From Pristionchus mayeri (taxonomy: Eukaryota > Nematoda > Chromadorea > Rhabditida > Neodiplogasteridae), in the NCBI GenBank assembly GCA_036245805.1, contig BTRK01000006.1, positions 53,499,257-53,563,256 of the forward strand: DNA of 64,000 nucleotides. Direction: 5' to 3'. This document shows positions 1-11,134 of the stretch, piece by piece; positions within the stretch are counted from its first letter, which is position 1; the number at the start of each line of letters is the position of its first letter. The translations under genes and the position numbers were made by a program. Below the pieces are notes generated by a model. The model ran no database searches. It saw only the letters and a program-made list of their open reading frames with translations, and was not told the DNA's origin.

Positions 1-156
1 TTCGCGCCATCAATTCACAGCGAGCAGGTGATTAATTAATTATGTATATCATTTTATTGGCCAAAAATAAGCCACAACTCTCCATTCTTTATGGAAATAT
101 GCCGTACTATCATATAGGATATGTCATACGAATTGATAACTCAAAATCAATTTTAG

Positions 157-1894
157 GATATTACAAGTTGGATGGAGTATCTGGCAAATGACATGTATGG
201 TGGAAATGACCGTGCCTTTTTCCTCGGTGCATACTGCGCTAAGGAAGGGGAACCCTACAAATGGTTGGATGGAACGCCCACTGATTACCTTGGCCCTGAC
301 AACAGTAAGAAGCCACCAATTCATATATAGATGATTAATCGATCTTCTGAAAATGATTTTTTCTGATCGATATCTAAATTTAAGATGATCTTAATTTTAC
401 TTGTTTTCATATTTTTCAGAATTGGCGAAATGCTTACGAAACAATGTGATCAAGATTGATACCTACACTGGCCTTTTAATTTCTTCTATTTACGATGGCG
501 GAGCTAGCTCCTACTGTGTATACGATCCCCTTGCGCCGACTACTGCGCCCAAACCGAGACAAAACTGTGGAGAAACGCCCGTGACCCCCGATCTCACCAA
601 TCATATTACCACGACGGTCGTCCCATATTCCTGGCCCTGGCAGGTCGTCTTGTGCTCCAAGGGTACGTGCTAAGCGAAAAGATAAAAGAACCGCCGCCGC
701 AGAGTGGTTCTCTGATTCGATCTGCAATTTTGGCTGCGGAGCATCGATCATCGCACCCGGATGGATAATGACTGCCGGTGAGTGGGAAAATCGTTCTGTT
801 GGAAGCACTCTTCGCACCACCAAGTGCACCACGCGTTCGTTCAGCAAGCTGCGTTTACGATGATGCCAATCCCAAAAACTACAAGGTGAAGGCGAGAGTC
901 TTCGATGAGGCAACGAGGTATGTGTATCTAACAAGGCGACAGTAGAGGCGACCGTTCGGCATTTCTGTACATTTCTGTATTTCTGTACATTTCTGTATTA
1001 CAGTGATCAAAGTGCGGAGCAGATCGTAACAGTCAAGGCCATCCACGTAAATCCTTCTTACGACGCTCGAAAGATGAACAATGACATCGCCCTTATCCAG
1101 GTACTGTAACATGCAGCGTACTGTAGTATGCAGAGTACTGTAGTATGCACACCACTGGTAACGACGTTTCTCATTAGCTCGCGACAAATCTCACTCTGGG
1201 CGATCACATGCAGCCAGTGTGCTTGTCCGATACCGACAGTTCCGCCCTCAGCTACCCGGGAGACGTATGGGTCACGGGATGGGGAACCACCGATAGGTTG
1301 TGGCATGTTCAGATCAGAACCACCAACTAGTCTAGTGGATGTATACGATATAGGCATTTCCCGAACATAAAACCAAATAACTAGCACTTTCTTCAGACAT
1401 GAACACGAATTCTCGCAAATTGCATCAGGCGGATGTCCCAATCGTCGACTTGCCCACCTGCCAGAACGAGTACCCAGGAATAGTCGACGGAAATGTGAGC
1501 TTTTCATTTTAAAGTGAATTAAAAATTGCAAAAAATGAACAAAAAAATCACTTTCAGGTCGATTTTTGCGCCGGCAAGCTGAGCGATACGTGCCAGGTTA
1601 GTTGATTGTCCAAATAAGGTAGTACCGTATCTATATTTAAGGGAGATATCGGAGGACCCATCGTCTCAGAAGCCTCGTCCGGGCACTGGTACCAATTCGG
1701 CCTCGTCGCGTCGGCTTGCAACCAGCAAGGCACGACAGGTAGGATGTTTTCTTGTATGAACCCCATTTTAGCCATCGTTAGCTTTTAGAAACAATAGCTT
1801 AATACGTTCAGGAGTCTACACTCGTGTATCTGTCCATTGCAATTGGATCAAAGTGACGACCCTGGGTGCGGTGGAATGCCAGGGTGTGCTTTGA
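157..1894 (+). CDS. C-type lectin / trypsin-like fusion with lost catalytic residues
   Basis: Exons by splice sites: 157-304, 420-662, 703-777, 845-917, 1004-1100, 1178-1296, 1397-1494, 1558-1596, 1642-1738, 1812-1894 (stop TGA). The upstream start lies outside what I can read. Exon 1 encodes a C-type lectin-like segment (EPYKWLDGTPTDYLGPDN). Exon 2 finishes it and starts a chymotrypsin-fold domain (PWQVVL, then GASIIAPGWIMTA). The helix that normally reads TAAHC reads TAASC across the exon 3/4 junction. The Asp motif NNDIALI is kept. GDSGGP reads GDIGGP. The C-terminus GVYTRVSVHCNWI is typical. So His and Ser of the triad are gone and the product should not be a protease; a binding or decoy role is inference. 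Phases close everywhere except between exons 6 and 7, where the conserved frame is off by one base, so a frameshift or misread donor is possible and the gene may be a pseudogene. Confidence 0.72.
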
Positions 1895-2381
1895 TGAGGA
1901 TTCTTTCTATGTCTGTTTCATGACCTCATCTCACTTTGCTAGCACACGATGATTAGCCATCAAAATGGCGAATCGGATAGATAAATCTTACTTCTTTACT
2001 CGGTTTTAGAGGTAGAGGAGGAACAGTGAAGCAGTGGTGAATGTTTAGTTACAAGAATACGACCAGCTACACTTCTCGCGTATGATGTTCATGTTAAATA
2101 CTGCACTGTTTATGTTCAATGGATATGCTATATATAATACTCTAATACATTAGAGAGAGAGGCCCATGCCCCAGGCCGCAGGCCGGGCACGACAACGGGT
2201 TTCTTTGAACTATTGATTTCACTGTACTGCACCTACCAAACAAGTGATTCCATGATGACAGCCTGTCTTTTCATCTTATCAGCCAATCTTTTTCGGAATT
2301 TTCAATAACTCTCCAGATGTATGTTGATTTTTATATCTAGGGCATGTATCATTAATCGACTAGGAAATGCGCATTATTTTA
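1895..2381. other. Intergenic, no gene seen
   Basis: Sequence between the lectin/protease stop and the first foldback element. I see no open frame with family similarity here. A TATATAATA run and a short GA-rich run at about 2150-2160 are the only notable bits. Confidence 0.5.
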
Positions 2382-3687
2382 GCACACGTCTTCTGAGAGA
2401 TCGCATGTGGGGTTTGACAAAATGTTCAACGTAGTCCAATCTCCACAAAAATTTCATGGATGATACATCTGAGGCCCACTAACGTTTAATTAAAATTTTG
2501 GAGCCGGGAATTGAAAACTGCCTAAAAGCCGGTTCTGGAAATTTTGAACATTCAAAAAATCATAAAACGCTTCAAAGTTGAATAAAAAGGTCGCTGAAAA
2601 AAACAGAAACAATCCTCTCGTCGTGTAGAATAACTTTTCTGTTGACACCTTTTGTGTGGATAAATAATAAAAATGTAAAAATTTGAAAAAAATCATTTTT
2701 TCATCATCAAAAATTCTATAAAAATGGCTGTCGTGAAAAATAAATCTATTAGTGTCCAGCTGATTTCGTCAGATTCGGAATCTACGACCTTTTTACCCCG
2801 GGTGACATTTTTTCAGGAAAATCGAAGATATAATATGTTTCCATTTTTGGCCTCAAACATGGCGAACCTAGTGTTTTCAAACAAAATCGAAATTTTCAAG
2901 ATGTCATATTTGAGTAATTATCGCTCGTGGATATCATTTCTTTCCGATTTCAATGTTTACTGACCTATTCATTCAGATTTCCATTGAAACAACCGAAGAT
3001 TTCAATACTTCATAAAATTATGAAATCTGAGAAAAATGTGATTTTATGACGTATTGAGATCTTCGGTTCTTTCAATGGAAATCTGTATGAATAGGACAGA
3101 AAACATTGAAAACGGAAAGGAAAGATACCCTCGAGCGATAATTACTTAAATATGACGTCATGAAATTTTCGATTTTGCTTGAAAACACGATGTTCGCCAT
3201 GTTCGAGGCCAAAAATAGAAACATATTATATCTTCGATTTTCCTGAAAAAATGTCTACAGGGGTAGAAAAGGTCGTAGATTCCGAATCTGACGAAATCAG
3301 CTGGACATTGATAGATTTATTTTTCACGACAGCCATTTGTATAGAATTTTTGATGATGAAAAAATGATTTTTTCAAGTTTTCACATTTTCATTATTTATC
3401 CACACAAAAGGTGTCAACAGAAAAGTTATTCTACGCGACGAGAGGATTCTTTCTGTTTTTTCACAGACCTTTTTACTCAACTTTGAAGCGTTTTATGATT
3501 TTTTGAATGTTCAAAATTTCCAGAACCGGCTTTTAGGCACTTTTCAATTCCCGGCTCCAAAATTTTACTTAAACGTTAGTGGGCCTCAGATGTATCATCC
3601 ATGAAATTTTTGGGGATATTGGACCCCGTTGAACATTTTGTCAAACGAGGGGCTAGAATTCATGCAATCTCTCAGAAGACATGTGTT
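2382..3687. repeat. Foldback element 1 (long inverted repeat)
   Basis: The left arm begins near TCTTCTGAGAGATCGCATG and the right arm ends with its reverse complement form at about 3665-3687. The arms pair along their whole length around a centre near 3030, with scattered mismatches. For example GATTTCGTCAGATTCGGA in the left arm is mirrored at about 3285-3300. Open frames inside are mirror images of each other and not real genes. The same termini occur at 32187-33292 and 33555-34845, so this is a non-autonomous DNA transposon family. Confidence 0.85.
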
Positions 3688-3904
3688 AGTGCTTATATTG
3701 TAGCCTCTAATCTTTATCTTCACTGGGAGGACGAGTGCATGTTATCAGGGCAGCAATGACTCTTAAATGTCGTCGTTTTAAAATGTCTATCCAGTCTAGG
3801 AAACGATAGCATGTACACTCTTCCCTATACTTTCCCGTTCGTTTCTCGACTAATGGTCGCCCTGTGAGAGGCATCTACAGTATGAGCACCATCGTGTAGT
3901 CTCA

Positions 3905-4226
3905 CATTAGGGTTGTCTATGCGGAATTAATTCCGCAATTCCGCATCAATTTCCATTCTCATTCTCCTTTCCGCAATTCCGTCGAGACGGTCTCTATTCC
4001 GCAATCGTTCCGCAATTATTGCGGAATTCCGCAATTGTAGGCGAGCAGCAAATGATATTTCCCCTATGAAACTCAATTCGCTCACCCGTGAAATGAAGGC
4101 GAAACACATCCCCTGGCTGGGAGAGTAGCAAATGATTGCGGAATGAATGCGGAATTGCGGAACGATTGCGGAATAACTCATTCCGAAATCGTAGGCTTTC
4201 CGCATTCCGTTTAGACAACCCTATCT
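3905..4226. mobile_element. MITE rich in GCGGAAT repeats, 12-bp terminal inverted repeats
   Basis: Begins TAGGGTTGTCT at about 3908 and ends AGACAACCCTA at about 4223, an inverted pair. The interior is made of many permuted copies of GCGGAATTCCGCAAT, so the two minus-strand open frames over it are repeat translations rather than genes. A terminal inverted repeat around a short non-coding body is the form of a miniature inverted-repeat element. Confidence 0.7.
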
Positions 4227-4389
4227 CACATCCGCAACCCATACACTTGTCTTAGCGACATGAAGAGCGGATTTTCGGGACGAGAACGAAAGATACGAGA
4301 AATATGGAATTGCAGGGTACAACACAAGTACACTACTATTTAATTTGGGAACAATCAATTTCTAGACAATTTGAAGAACTCCATAAATG

Positions 4390-4740
4390 AGGTTTAAGAT
4401 ACGGTGTGAGATATAGCAAAATTGACCTCTGAGTGACCCCAACTCATATTTTTTTAGTTTCTAAAACTTCTCTAAAACTCATTTTTAAGAGCGGTGCAAT
4501 GTAGTTTTCTCAAAAATAGGTCATCATAGATGCAGCTCAGAGCTGTACAATAAGTGGATTGTGAAAAAAACGAGGCGGCTGGTGAGAGTTTAGCCATTTT
4601 TAGTTCGTATGGATCGTTTGAAGTTGATTTTCAACAGGGGGTTGCGATGGGAAATCGATCATTTTCGGCCGAGCGCTCCGAAAAGAGCGGTTTGAAATGA
4701 ATTCGGCTGTTGAAAATGCAACATTTTAAGCGGCTGGATC
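4390..4740. repeat. Degraded fragment of the 21.3-22.3 kb foldback family
   Basis: Contains GACCTCTGAGTGACCCCAAC and neighbouring text that recurs at about 21485-21510, plus a second part (about 4620-4740, GTTGATTTTCAACAG, CGAGCGCTCCGAAA) that matches the inner part of that element. It is a solo, diverged copy. Confidence 0.6.
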
Positions 4741-5229
4741 CTTGAGAAAATCAAAAAGAAGAAAAAAAATCGATATTATATATTTAATTGGAGATATAGC
4801 AACAATATCTTCGAATTTCAATTTTCAAGCTTAACCATTAACTCTATATTTGTAAATTGTGATATTTGTACAGTACATAATGCGAAAGAGCAGCCTTTTC
4901 GGCATAATATTAGCATTTTGAAATCTTTTTAGAGGTATATTTAGCGTTGTTTTCGCTTTTTCCGTCAATTATTGGTTGTTGATGGTTTTTATGTTGTTAT
5001 GTAGCAGTATTTCAGTGTATTTTTTTTCCAAAGGAACTCTTAGTAAGGAATCTAAGGAATCACTGTGTTGTGACAGGGTTTTCGTCGATGAAATGAAATT
5101 CTATGAAATGTTTTTGGTTTTTAAGAAAAGTTTACATGATAACGATGATCACACACAGTGATTATTTACTAAGAGTTCCTTTCATATTGCGGAAAAATGC
5201 CAAAAAAATGGGTTTTTGGACCCCCATTT
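4741..5229. other. AT-rich stretch, nothing recognised
   Basis: No family similarity in any frame. The plus-strand open frames here are short and AT-rich, without splice-site support. Confidence 0.4.
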
Positions 5230-6010
5230 TTTTATTTCTCATTTTTTCGCATTCGCATATCGAAATTCGTTTTCTACGAGTAAAAATACGTCAAAAAAAA
5301 CTATATTCCACGTCATTCTGAGGTATCGACTTTTTCGACCCCAAAAGTTGGGGGGTACTGTAACTTTTTCAAAATCGACCCCCAGCCTTAGTTATAGCGG
5401 CCATCAATCAGCACTCGGGGCCTACACTTCAGAAAAAAATTGTGGGAATTATCGAATTTTTAGCCATCCGTGGACCTATTACGTTCTCTGGTGGAGGGTC
5501 TCTTAAGAGACCCTCCACGAGAGAACGTAACAGTCCACGGATGGCCAAAAATTCGATATTTCCCATACTTTTTTCCTGAAGTGGGGGTCCCGAGTGCTGA
5601 TCGCCGGCAGCAATGACTAAGGTCTGGGGTCGATTTTGAAAAAGTTATTGGCACCCCTCACTTTTGGGGTCGAAAAATCGACTTTCTCAAAATCATCTGC
5701 AATATAGATTCTCTGGTGTATTTTGACGCGTAGATACCGAATTTCCATATCCGAACGCGAGAAAATGAGAAAGAAAGAACTTATCGCCGAAAAACCTAAA
5801 ATTTCGATCCGAAATGGCACATAAACTGCCATAACTCGAATGCAAAAAATATGAATTTGGGTGATTGGCATTTTTGGAATCTACTAGCGGTACCACACCT
5901 ACTGCATTGTTTAGAGAATTTTAAAAATGGGTATATGCCGACTTTTTCGAACCTGAACTTGGACATTTCGTGCAAAATTCTGAGATTTGAGATTTTCAAC
6001 TATTCACATA
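5230..6010. repeat. Foldback element 2 with perfect central palindrome
   Basis: Arms of roughly 280 bp pair around 5506, where the sequence reads GAGGGTCTCTTAAGAGACCCTC, a perfect palindrome without loop. The right flank (5790-6010) continues with sequence found again at 15840-16010 (AAAATTTCGATCCGAAA and onward), so it belongs to the same family as the 15.6-17.4 kb foldback. Short frames in both strands are mirror shadows. Confidence 0.8.
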
Positions 6011-6970
6011 CGGTACCCACGTGGCCCTAACTACCAATATACCGTAAATATTTGTTAAATAAACTTATCCAATCAATTTGAAGCATACTGCCACTTGGGG
6101 GACCTCGAAATTTCGAAATTTCAAAAATCGATTTTTTGAAATCAATTTGACGAGAATTGGATTTTCTCTCGATATTATATCCACCTCAAATCCATTCCAG
6201 TGCAGTGTAACTTTACTATTGCAAGTAATTCTTACAACTAAAATCTTTTGCAGTCGAATCTAAGACCTTATGGGTGATTCACTACCACAAAATGTCACAA
6301 TTTTTACCAAAATTCTAGAATTTTCGAGTTTTCCCAATTCTATGAAGTTTTCGCGAGTTTTTATTATCGAATTCGGATTCAGCGCGCTGATTACCAGCTA
6401 TCTTCCCTTGATCTACCGTCAATCTCTCGGCCCAATTCGACTGACCTCTTCCCTCCTCTGCCTCTGTTCCCTCTGGCTGTCTGCACTCTCTCTTCTTCCA
6501 ATTGTCTCTCACCATGACCACTGGCACTTCACTCTGCGCATCTCTCCATTTGCAGATGCATTTAATTACACCACACAAATTGAGCATGTCTATATGGAAA
6601 AACAAAAATATAATTGAAATCCTTACATCAATCCGGTCAGATCGATTATAATTTCATTTTTCATCTTTTACTCTCCGACATTTTAGAAAAGTTTAAAAAA
6701 TCATTTTTACAAATATTTAAAAATAAATTAGACAGGCATGATCGCCATCAAATTTTGACCCTAGAGGCATATCCACTTAATTTTAAAAATATCATACTCA
6801 AAGATATCCGCGATAATGTGATTTCGACGTGTCGTCGTCTGGCCTCAACGAGGGCTCCACGTCCAAAATGAATACGCCTATCGTCATCAGCGCCCTTGAG
6901 AACCCCATGACCGAAGTTTCAGAAATTCGACCTTTTTTCTCTGTGACAGGCTTGCTCCAATTTGCTTGAT
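6011..6970. other. Non-coding stretch before the LINE
   Basis: No convincing gene. A pyrimidine-rich block at about 6400-6540 and AT-rich sequence to 6800. The sequence may be an older repeat (text such as TCGAAATTTCGAAATTTC), but I could not match it elsewhere in the window. Confidence 0.35.
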
Positions 6971-6984
6971 TTTTAGGCAAACGG

Positions 6985-8660
6985 CGTCATATAAGGCATG
7001 TGAACTAGCTGGCCATTACACTGCTTCGTACGATAGCTCCTCTCTGCCTATCCCTTCCTCTTGCACTCTCTCTTCCCCCACCTCTAGTGATTACCTCGAC
7101 ATTTCCCCTCTCCTCGTTGCGAAGTTTCTCTCTCGTCTCCCACCTCGCACATCCACTTCTCCAGACCACATTCCCTACATCTTTCTTAAACGTACTGCCC
7201 CACACATTTGCATCCCTCTCTCCATCCTGTTCAATAGATTCTTACTTCATGGCACCTCTCCCTCCATCTGGAAAACAGCCCAAATCAAGGCAATCTATAA
7301 GTTCAAAGGACCTAAAAATTCTGCCACATCATATCGACCCATCTCGCTTACTTGCTCATCGTCCAAAGTAATGGAAAGAATCGTAGGCGAGACTCTCTGG
7401 AATTACCTATCCGAGAACAATCTCATCTCCCCTTAAAACAGGGTTTCCGCCCTCGTAGATCCTGCACTTCCGCACTTCTTAACTCTTTCTCTCAATGGCA
7501 CTCAACACTTAACGATGGTTACTACATTTCTGTTGCATTTATCGATTTCTCTCGTGCCTTTGACTTTATCCCGATCGACTTACTCATCCACAAATGCTCA
7601 CTTCTAGGCATCTGTGGTTCCCACTTATCCTGGATTCGTTCGTTTTTACTCGGTAGATCACAATCTGTTTCAATTAATACCTCTTCCTCCCCCTCTTTCC
7701 CTGCCTCCTCAGGAGTCCCCCAAGGCTCTGTCTTAGGGCCTCTTATCTTCTCCCTCTACATCAGCGACCTACCCTCCTTACTCCCTCCTAACGTTCACTG
7801 TATTCTCTATGCTGACGATGTTAAACTCTGGCCTTACTCTGATCCTGCCGCGCTTCAATCTTCTCTTGATATCCTGTACAAGTGGTCCACCGACTGGGGC
7901 CTTACCGCATCCCTCACTAAGACCGAGACAATGCTAATAGGAAGGTCACATCCTCCCTCTATCTTTACTCTTAATGGTACATCTCTTCCTACCGTATCCC
8001 AATTCACCGATCTTGGAGTCACATACTCTAATAAACTAGAGTTTAGCGTTCACATATCTAACAAGATCTCAAAAGACCGTTCTCGTTGCTCATACATCTT
8101 GCGCACCTTCGTATCAAAAAACCCTCAACTTTATTCTCGACTTTTTGTTACATATGTCCGCCCCATCATTGCTCAGAACTTTGGTCCCTCAGAGTAGGGA
8201 TTGGTCTAATAGCATCGAGCGTGTCCAGCGTAAATACACCAAATCTGTACTCCTTAAATGCCGCGTCCCTAACAGGTCCTATCCTGATCGTCTACGTTAT
8301 TTTCATTTAGAACCCTTATGATATCGTCGTACAATTATTGACTTAGCATTCATATACAAAGTGATTCATTCAGATGTTGACATAGGCTATCCCTCGTTTA
8401 TTTACCTTGCTCCTCCTAGACCTAGACGTTCCAATCTTTTCCACTTACGTAAACACCATTCCACATCCACTCTCTATCACTCATTTCTGACCAATAGAGT
8501 TGTTACTTTGTGGAATCGTATCCCTAATAATAATGTTATCTCTGGAAATAGTGATTTGTTCTCGCTCAGAGTTAGAACTATTCATAATATTGATTACTCC
8601 TCATATCTCTAATTTCACTCTCACTTGTAATTTTTAGCATTTCCCTTTGTCATCTAGATA
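6985..8660 (+). mobile_element. 5'-truncated non-LTR retrotransposon (CR1/Jockey-like reverse transcriptase)
   Basis: The plus-strand frames 6985-7436, about 7430-8197 and 8210-8612 together read as one reverse transcriptase broken by frameshifts. Visible blocks in order: fingers (TSYRPISLTCSSSKVMERI), QGFRPRRSCTSALL, the aspartate block FIDFSRAFDFIPIDLL, GVPQGSVLGPLIFSLYISDL, and the catalytic YADD at about 7808-7819 (ILYADDVKLW). A C-terminal segment (FLTNRVVTLWNRIP) follows, as in CR1-type elements. No endonuclease domain is seen upstream, so the copy is 5' truncated as LINE insertions usually are. A frameshift near 7430 and another near 8195 make it dead. Confidence 0.85.
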
Positions 8661-8689
8661 TGGCACCGCATTATCATGCATATAATCAA

Positions 8690-9215
8690 TTTATTCTTAT
8701 CAGGCGATAAACGCTCAGAAGAGTATGGGTCGGAATTCTTCAAAGGTTGCACTCCACCAGTGGGTGCCAATAGCTCGGCTTAGGTCGTCTCTCCATCTTG
8801 CGCGGGGCTTTCCGGGAGGACGACTTCTGTTGTAGGGCGTCCAGACAGTAGTCGCGCGGCTCCACTGCTCCACTTCAATTCGTCTAAGCTTGAGGACCCA
8901 GCGCGCTTTCCGCTTCATTCCTTCCACAATCCAATCCCGCAGCTTCGTCATACCACGCACGCGCTCATTCTTCCAGCGGTCTCTCAGTGTTACTCCCACC
9001 ATCTTCCGCTCCATCTTCCGTTGAGTCACTGCCAGTACTCTTTCTCACTTGCCCATAGCGCCCACACTTCGCATCCGTAGAGAACGGTGTCCGTGATGCA
9101 GCTCTCGAAGACTCGCCTCCTGATCATCATGGGGAGAAGGCGGGAGGAGAGCAGATACATATAAATTTCCTGTAACATTTCCTCTCTTATCATCTTATCA
9201 TGACGCATGATAAAG
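8690..9215 (-). mobile_element. 3' fragment of an RTE-type retrotransposon
   Basis: Reads on the minus strand as the C-terminus of the element at 18.06-20.99 kb (VTQRKMERKMVGVTLRDRW, then WTPYNRSRPPGKPRARWR). One frameshift lies near 9028. The element's 3' terminal text (AATTTATTCTTATCAGGCG) sits at about 8688-8707. It begins at about 9165, so it is strongly 5' truncated. An ATT microsatellite (9219-9233) lies next to it. Confidence 0.8.
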
Positions 9216-9235
9216 AATTATTATTATTATTATTT

Positions 9236-9420
9236 ACTCAGAAAATCTGACCCTTAACGTGAGTGATGCTCAATTGCGACCCTTCGGGTGTCACTCAGGC
9301 ATGCATTAGGATGGCCAAAACCGGTTACAACTCAATTCACGATTTTCCTCCATTCCCATGAATGGCAAATTCAGCTCGATTTTCCCGTGAGAGGCATGAT
9401 ATCCGTTTGCCCGTAAATCT
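9236..9420. repeat. Solo arm of the 21.3-22.3 kb foldback family
   Basis: The text GTGTCACTCAGGCATGCATT and AGGATGGCCAAAACCGGTTA matches the outer arm of the foldback at about 22185-22225, ending in the GGCATGATAT terminus. Only one arm is present. Confidence 0.65.
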
Positions 9421-9484
9421 AAAAAAACAATTAAACAATTAAAAAAAAATAAAATGTAAAACAAATAAAAACAATCACATTAAG

Positions 9485-9931
9485 GATCTCTCTCGCTGGA
9501 TGGAATATGCCGCAGCGGACAACAGCGTATACATGGGCGGTGTTCAGCATACATTTTGTCTGGGCGCATACTGTCACACGGAAGGGGAACCGTTCAAATG
9601 GCTGGACGGGACGCCAACCGATTACCTTGGCCCGAACAACGGTGAATATTTTCGCCAATTAGTATATCAATACTAATCTCTTATTTCTGCTAGTCGTTAA
9701 TTGTGTGATTTATAGAACTGGCGAGGTGCAAATTGGACCAATCGGTCACAATCGATGCGAACGTTGGATTGGTTATTAAGAATTATGGTGACGTGTTTCT
9801 GTCCACTGCAATTGGATCAAGCAGACTACCCTTACGGCCGTGGAATGTCAGGATGTGCTCTAAGGACATCATTTGTTCGATGAAGCCTGTCTCAATCTCA
9901 TATCTCGATGATTCGACAGAAATATCGTGAA
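9485..9931 (+). pseudogene. Deleted second copy of the lectin/trypsin gene
   Basis: Exon 9485-9641 is a close copy of exon 1 of the gene at 157-1894 (WLDGTPTDYLGPNN against WLDGTPTDYLGPDN). The next exon starts at 9716 like its exon 2 (ELARC against KLAKC), but after about 80 bases it jumps at about 9794 straight into the last trypsin exon (CTGTCCACTGCAATTGGATC against CTGTCCATTGCAATTGGATC at about 1826). Everything between, including the whole protease core, is missing. The join is out of frame: the lectin frame runs on through the trypsin tail in a wrong frame to TGA at 9929-9931. An AATAAA lies shortly after. This is a tandem duplicate with an internal deletion, probably non-functional or encoding only a lectin fragment. 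Confidence 0.8.
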
Positions 9932-9954
9932 TCGGTCAAATAAACTTTTATGAC

Positions 9955-10215
9955 TTATTCACTGCTGTTTTTTGCATGAATATTGTTTGCATGGTTGAAA
10001 AGGAAATTAATAGTTGTGATGAGGACAGTATCAGAGGCTTCATTCATTCCTTCTCTGCTCATTTCACCGAGACTGGCATCACGTAACAGTTCAGATGCTT
10101 GGGTGAGACCACTATCCATAAGAGGCTGCACATCACACTCAGCCATGGAATGATCTCCTAAAGATTCACCCCAACTTTTTAAAAAAAGGGTTCCCACGAG
10201 TCTCGCCGACAACAA
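9955..10215 (-). other. Unassigned 86-codon open frame
   Basis: Open frame with an acidic, serine-rich composition. I recognise no family and see no splice pattern that would join it to other exons. It may be a random frame or the 3' exon of an unseen gene. Confidence 0.2.
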
Positions 10216-10229
10216 AATGGCACCATGGG

Positions 10230-11134
10230 GTTATAGAGGGCGCTTTTCCGATCAGAAATCACTTGGTTTCAAGTTAAATAAATGCCTACAAGCTGCACAA
10301 TTAATTTCTAAAGTACATTGAAAATGCAGGCAAATAAAAAATACTGTAGGCATTCAAGCCATTGATTGAGAAAACGGACGTTGGATTCGGAATAGACGCA
10401 ATTTCGAAATGCACGCTGCGTTACACCACGTTGCTTAGCATCGGTTTTCTTCCTTATTATTGAGTTTAATGGATTTTCATTGTGAAAACATGGAATGTGC
10501 GATCCAGTTTAATGCAATTTACATAAAAATATAGTCGAATTAGGCAAATAGTGCTATGCGCAGAATTTTCGAAAACCACCGTACAGTACTCAGTATGCAG
10601 TACAGTCGTTGTGAGAGTCCATGATTCTGTTTCATGGGAACCCTTTTTTAAGCCGAAATGCTCGATATGTCTCCCCAAATCGGCGATATGTCCCCCCATA
10701 TCAGATAGGACCCCTACATGCCCCCCCCCAAACTAGACAGAGTCCATGTTTCCCATAATAGGGACTATTTTTGACCGTGCTCCATGTGTTGTTAATTAAT
10801 ACTATTTATTGCCCAGTTCGTGCGAAAATTTTAAATAGTCCAGTTTCCGAGTTTGATTGTACTGCTTCGAAGAAGCAAAGACCTCTCGGTGGTCTCCGCA
10901 TAACCATTTTAACAAATAGTTAAGCTTTGGAGAAATGTTTAGCGGCGCTTCTACATTATCCCGGACAATGAATGCGCAATGTCTTAAGAATCCTAACTTT
11001 GCTTTAACATTCACATTCCCTAGTCGAATTCTACACTGGAATTAGACGTGTTTCAGAATCATTTGAGTGTCCTAAAAGGAAATGGAAACAAAATGTAAGC
11101 ACATGTTAGAGGTTGTCAAGGATTGAGCAGAAGC
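10230..11134. other. Intergenic, nothing recognised
   Basis: Mostly unique AT-rich sequence. A C-rich run at about 10725-10733 and several short repeats of the word TATGTC/CCCC near 10670-10735. No supported exon. Confidence 0.4.

Noticed and set aside
3927..4242. Two overlapping minus-strand proteins rich in RNS/RFRN
   Set aside because: They translate the GCGGAAT repeats of a MITE.
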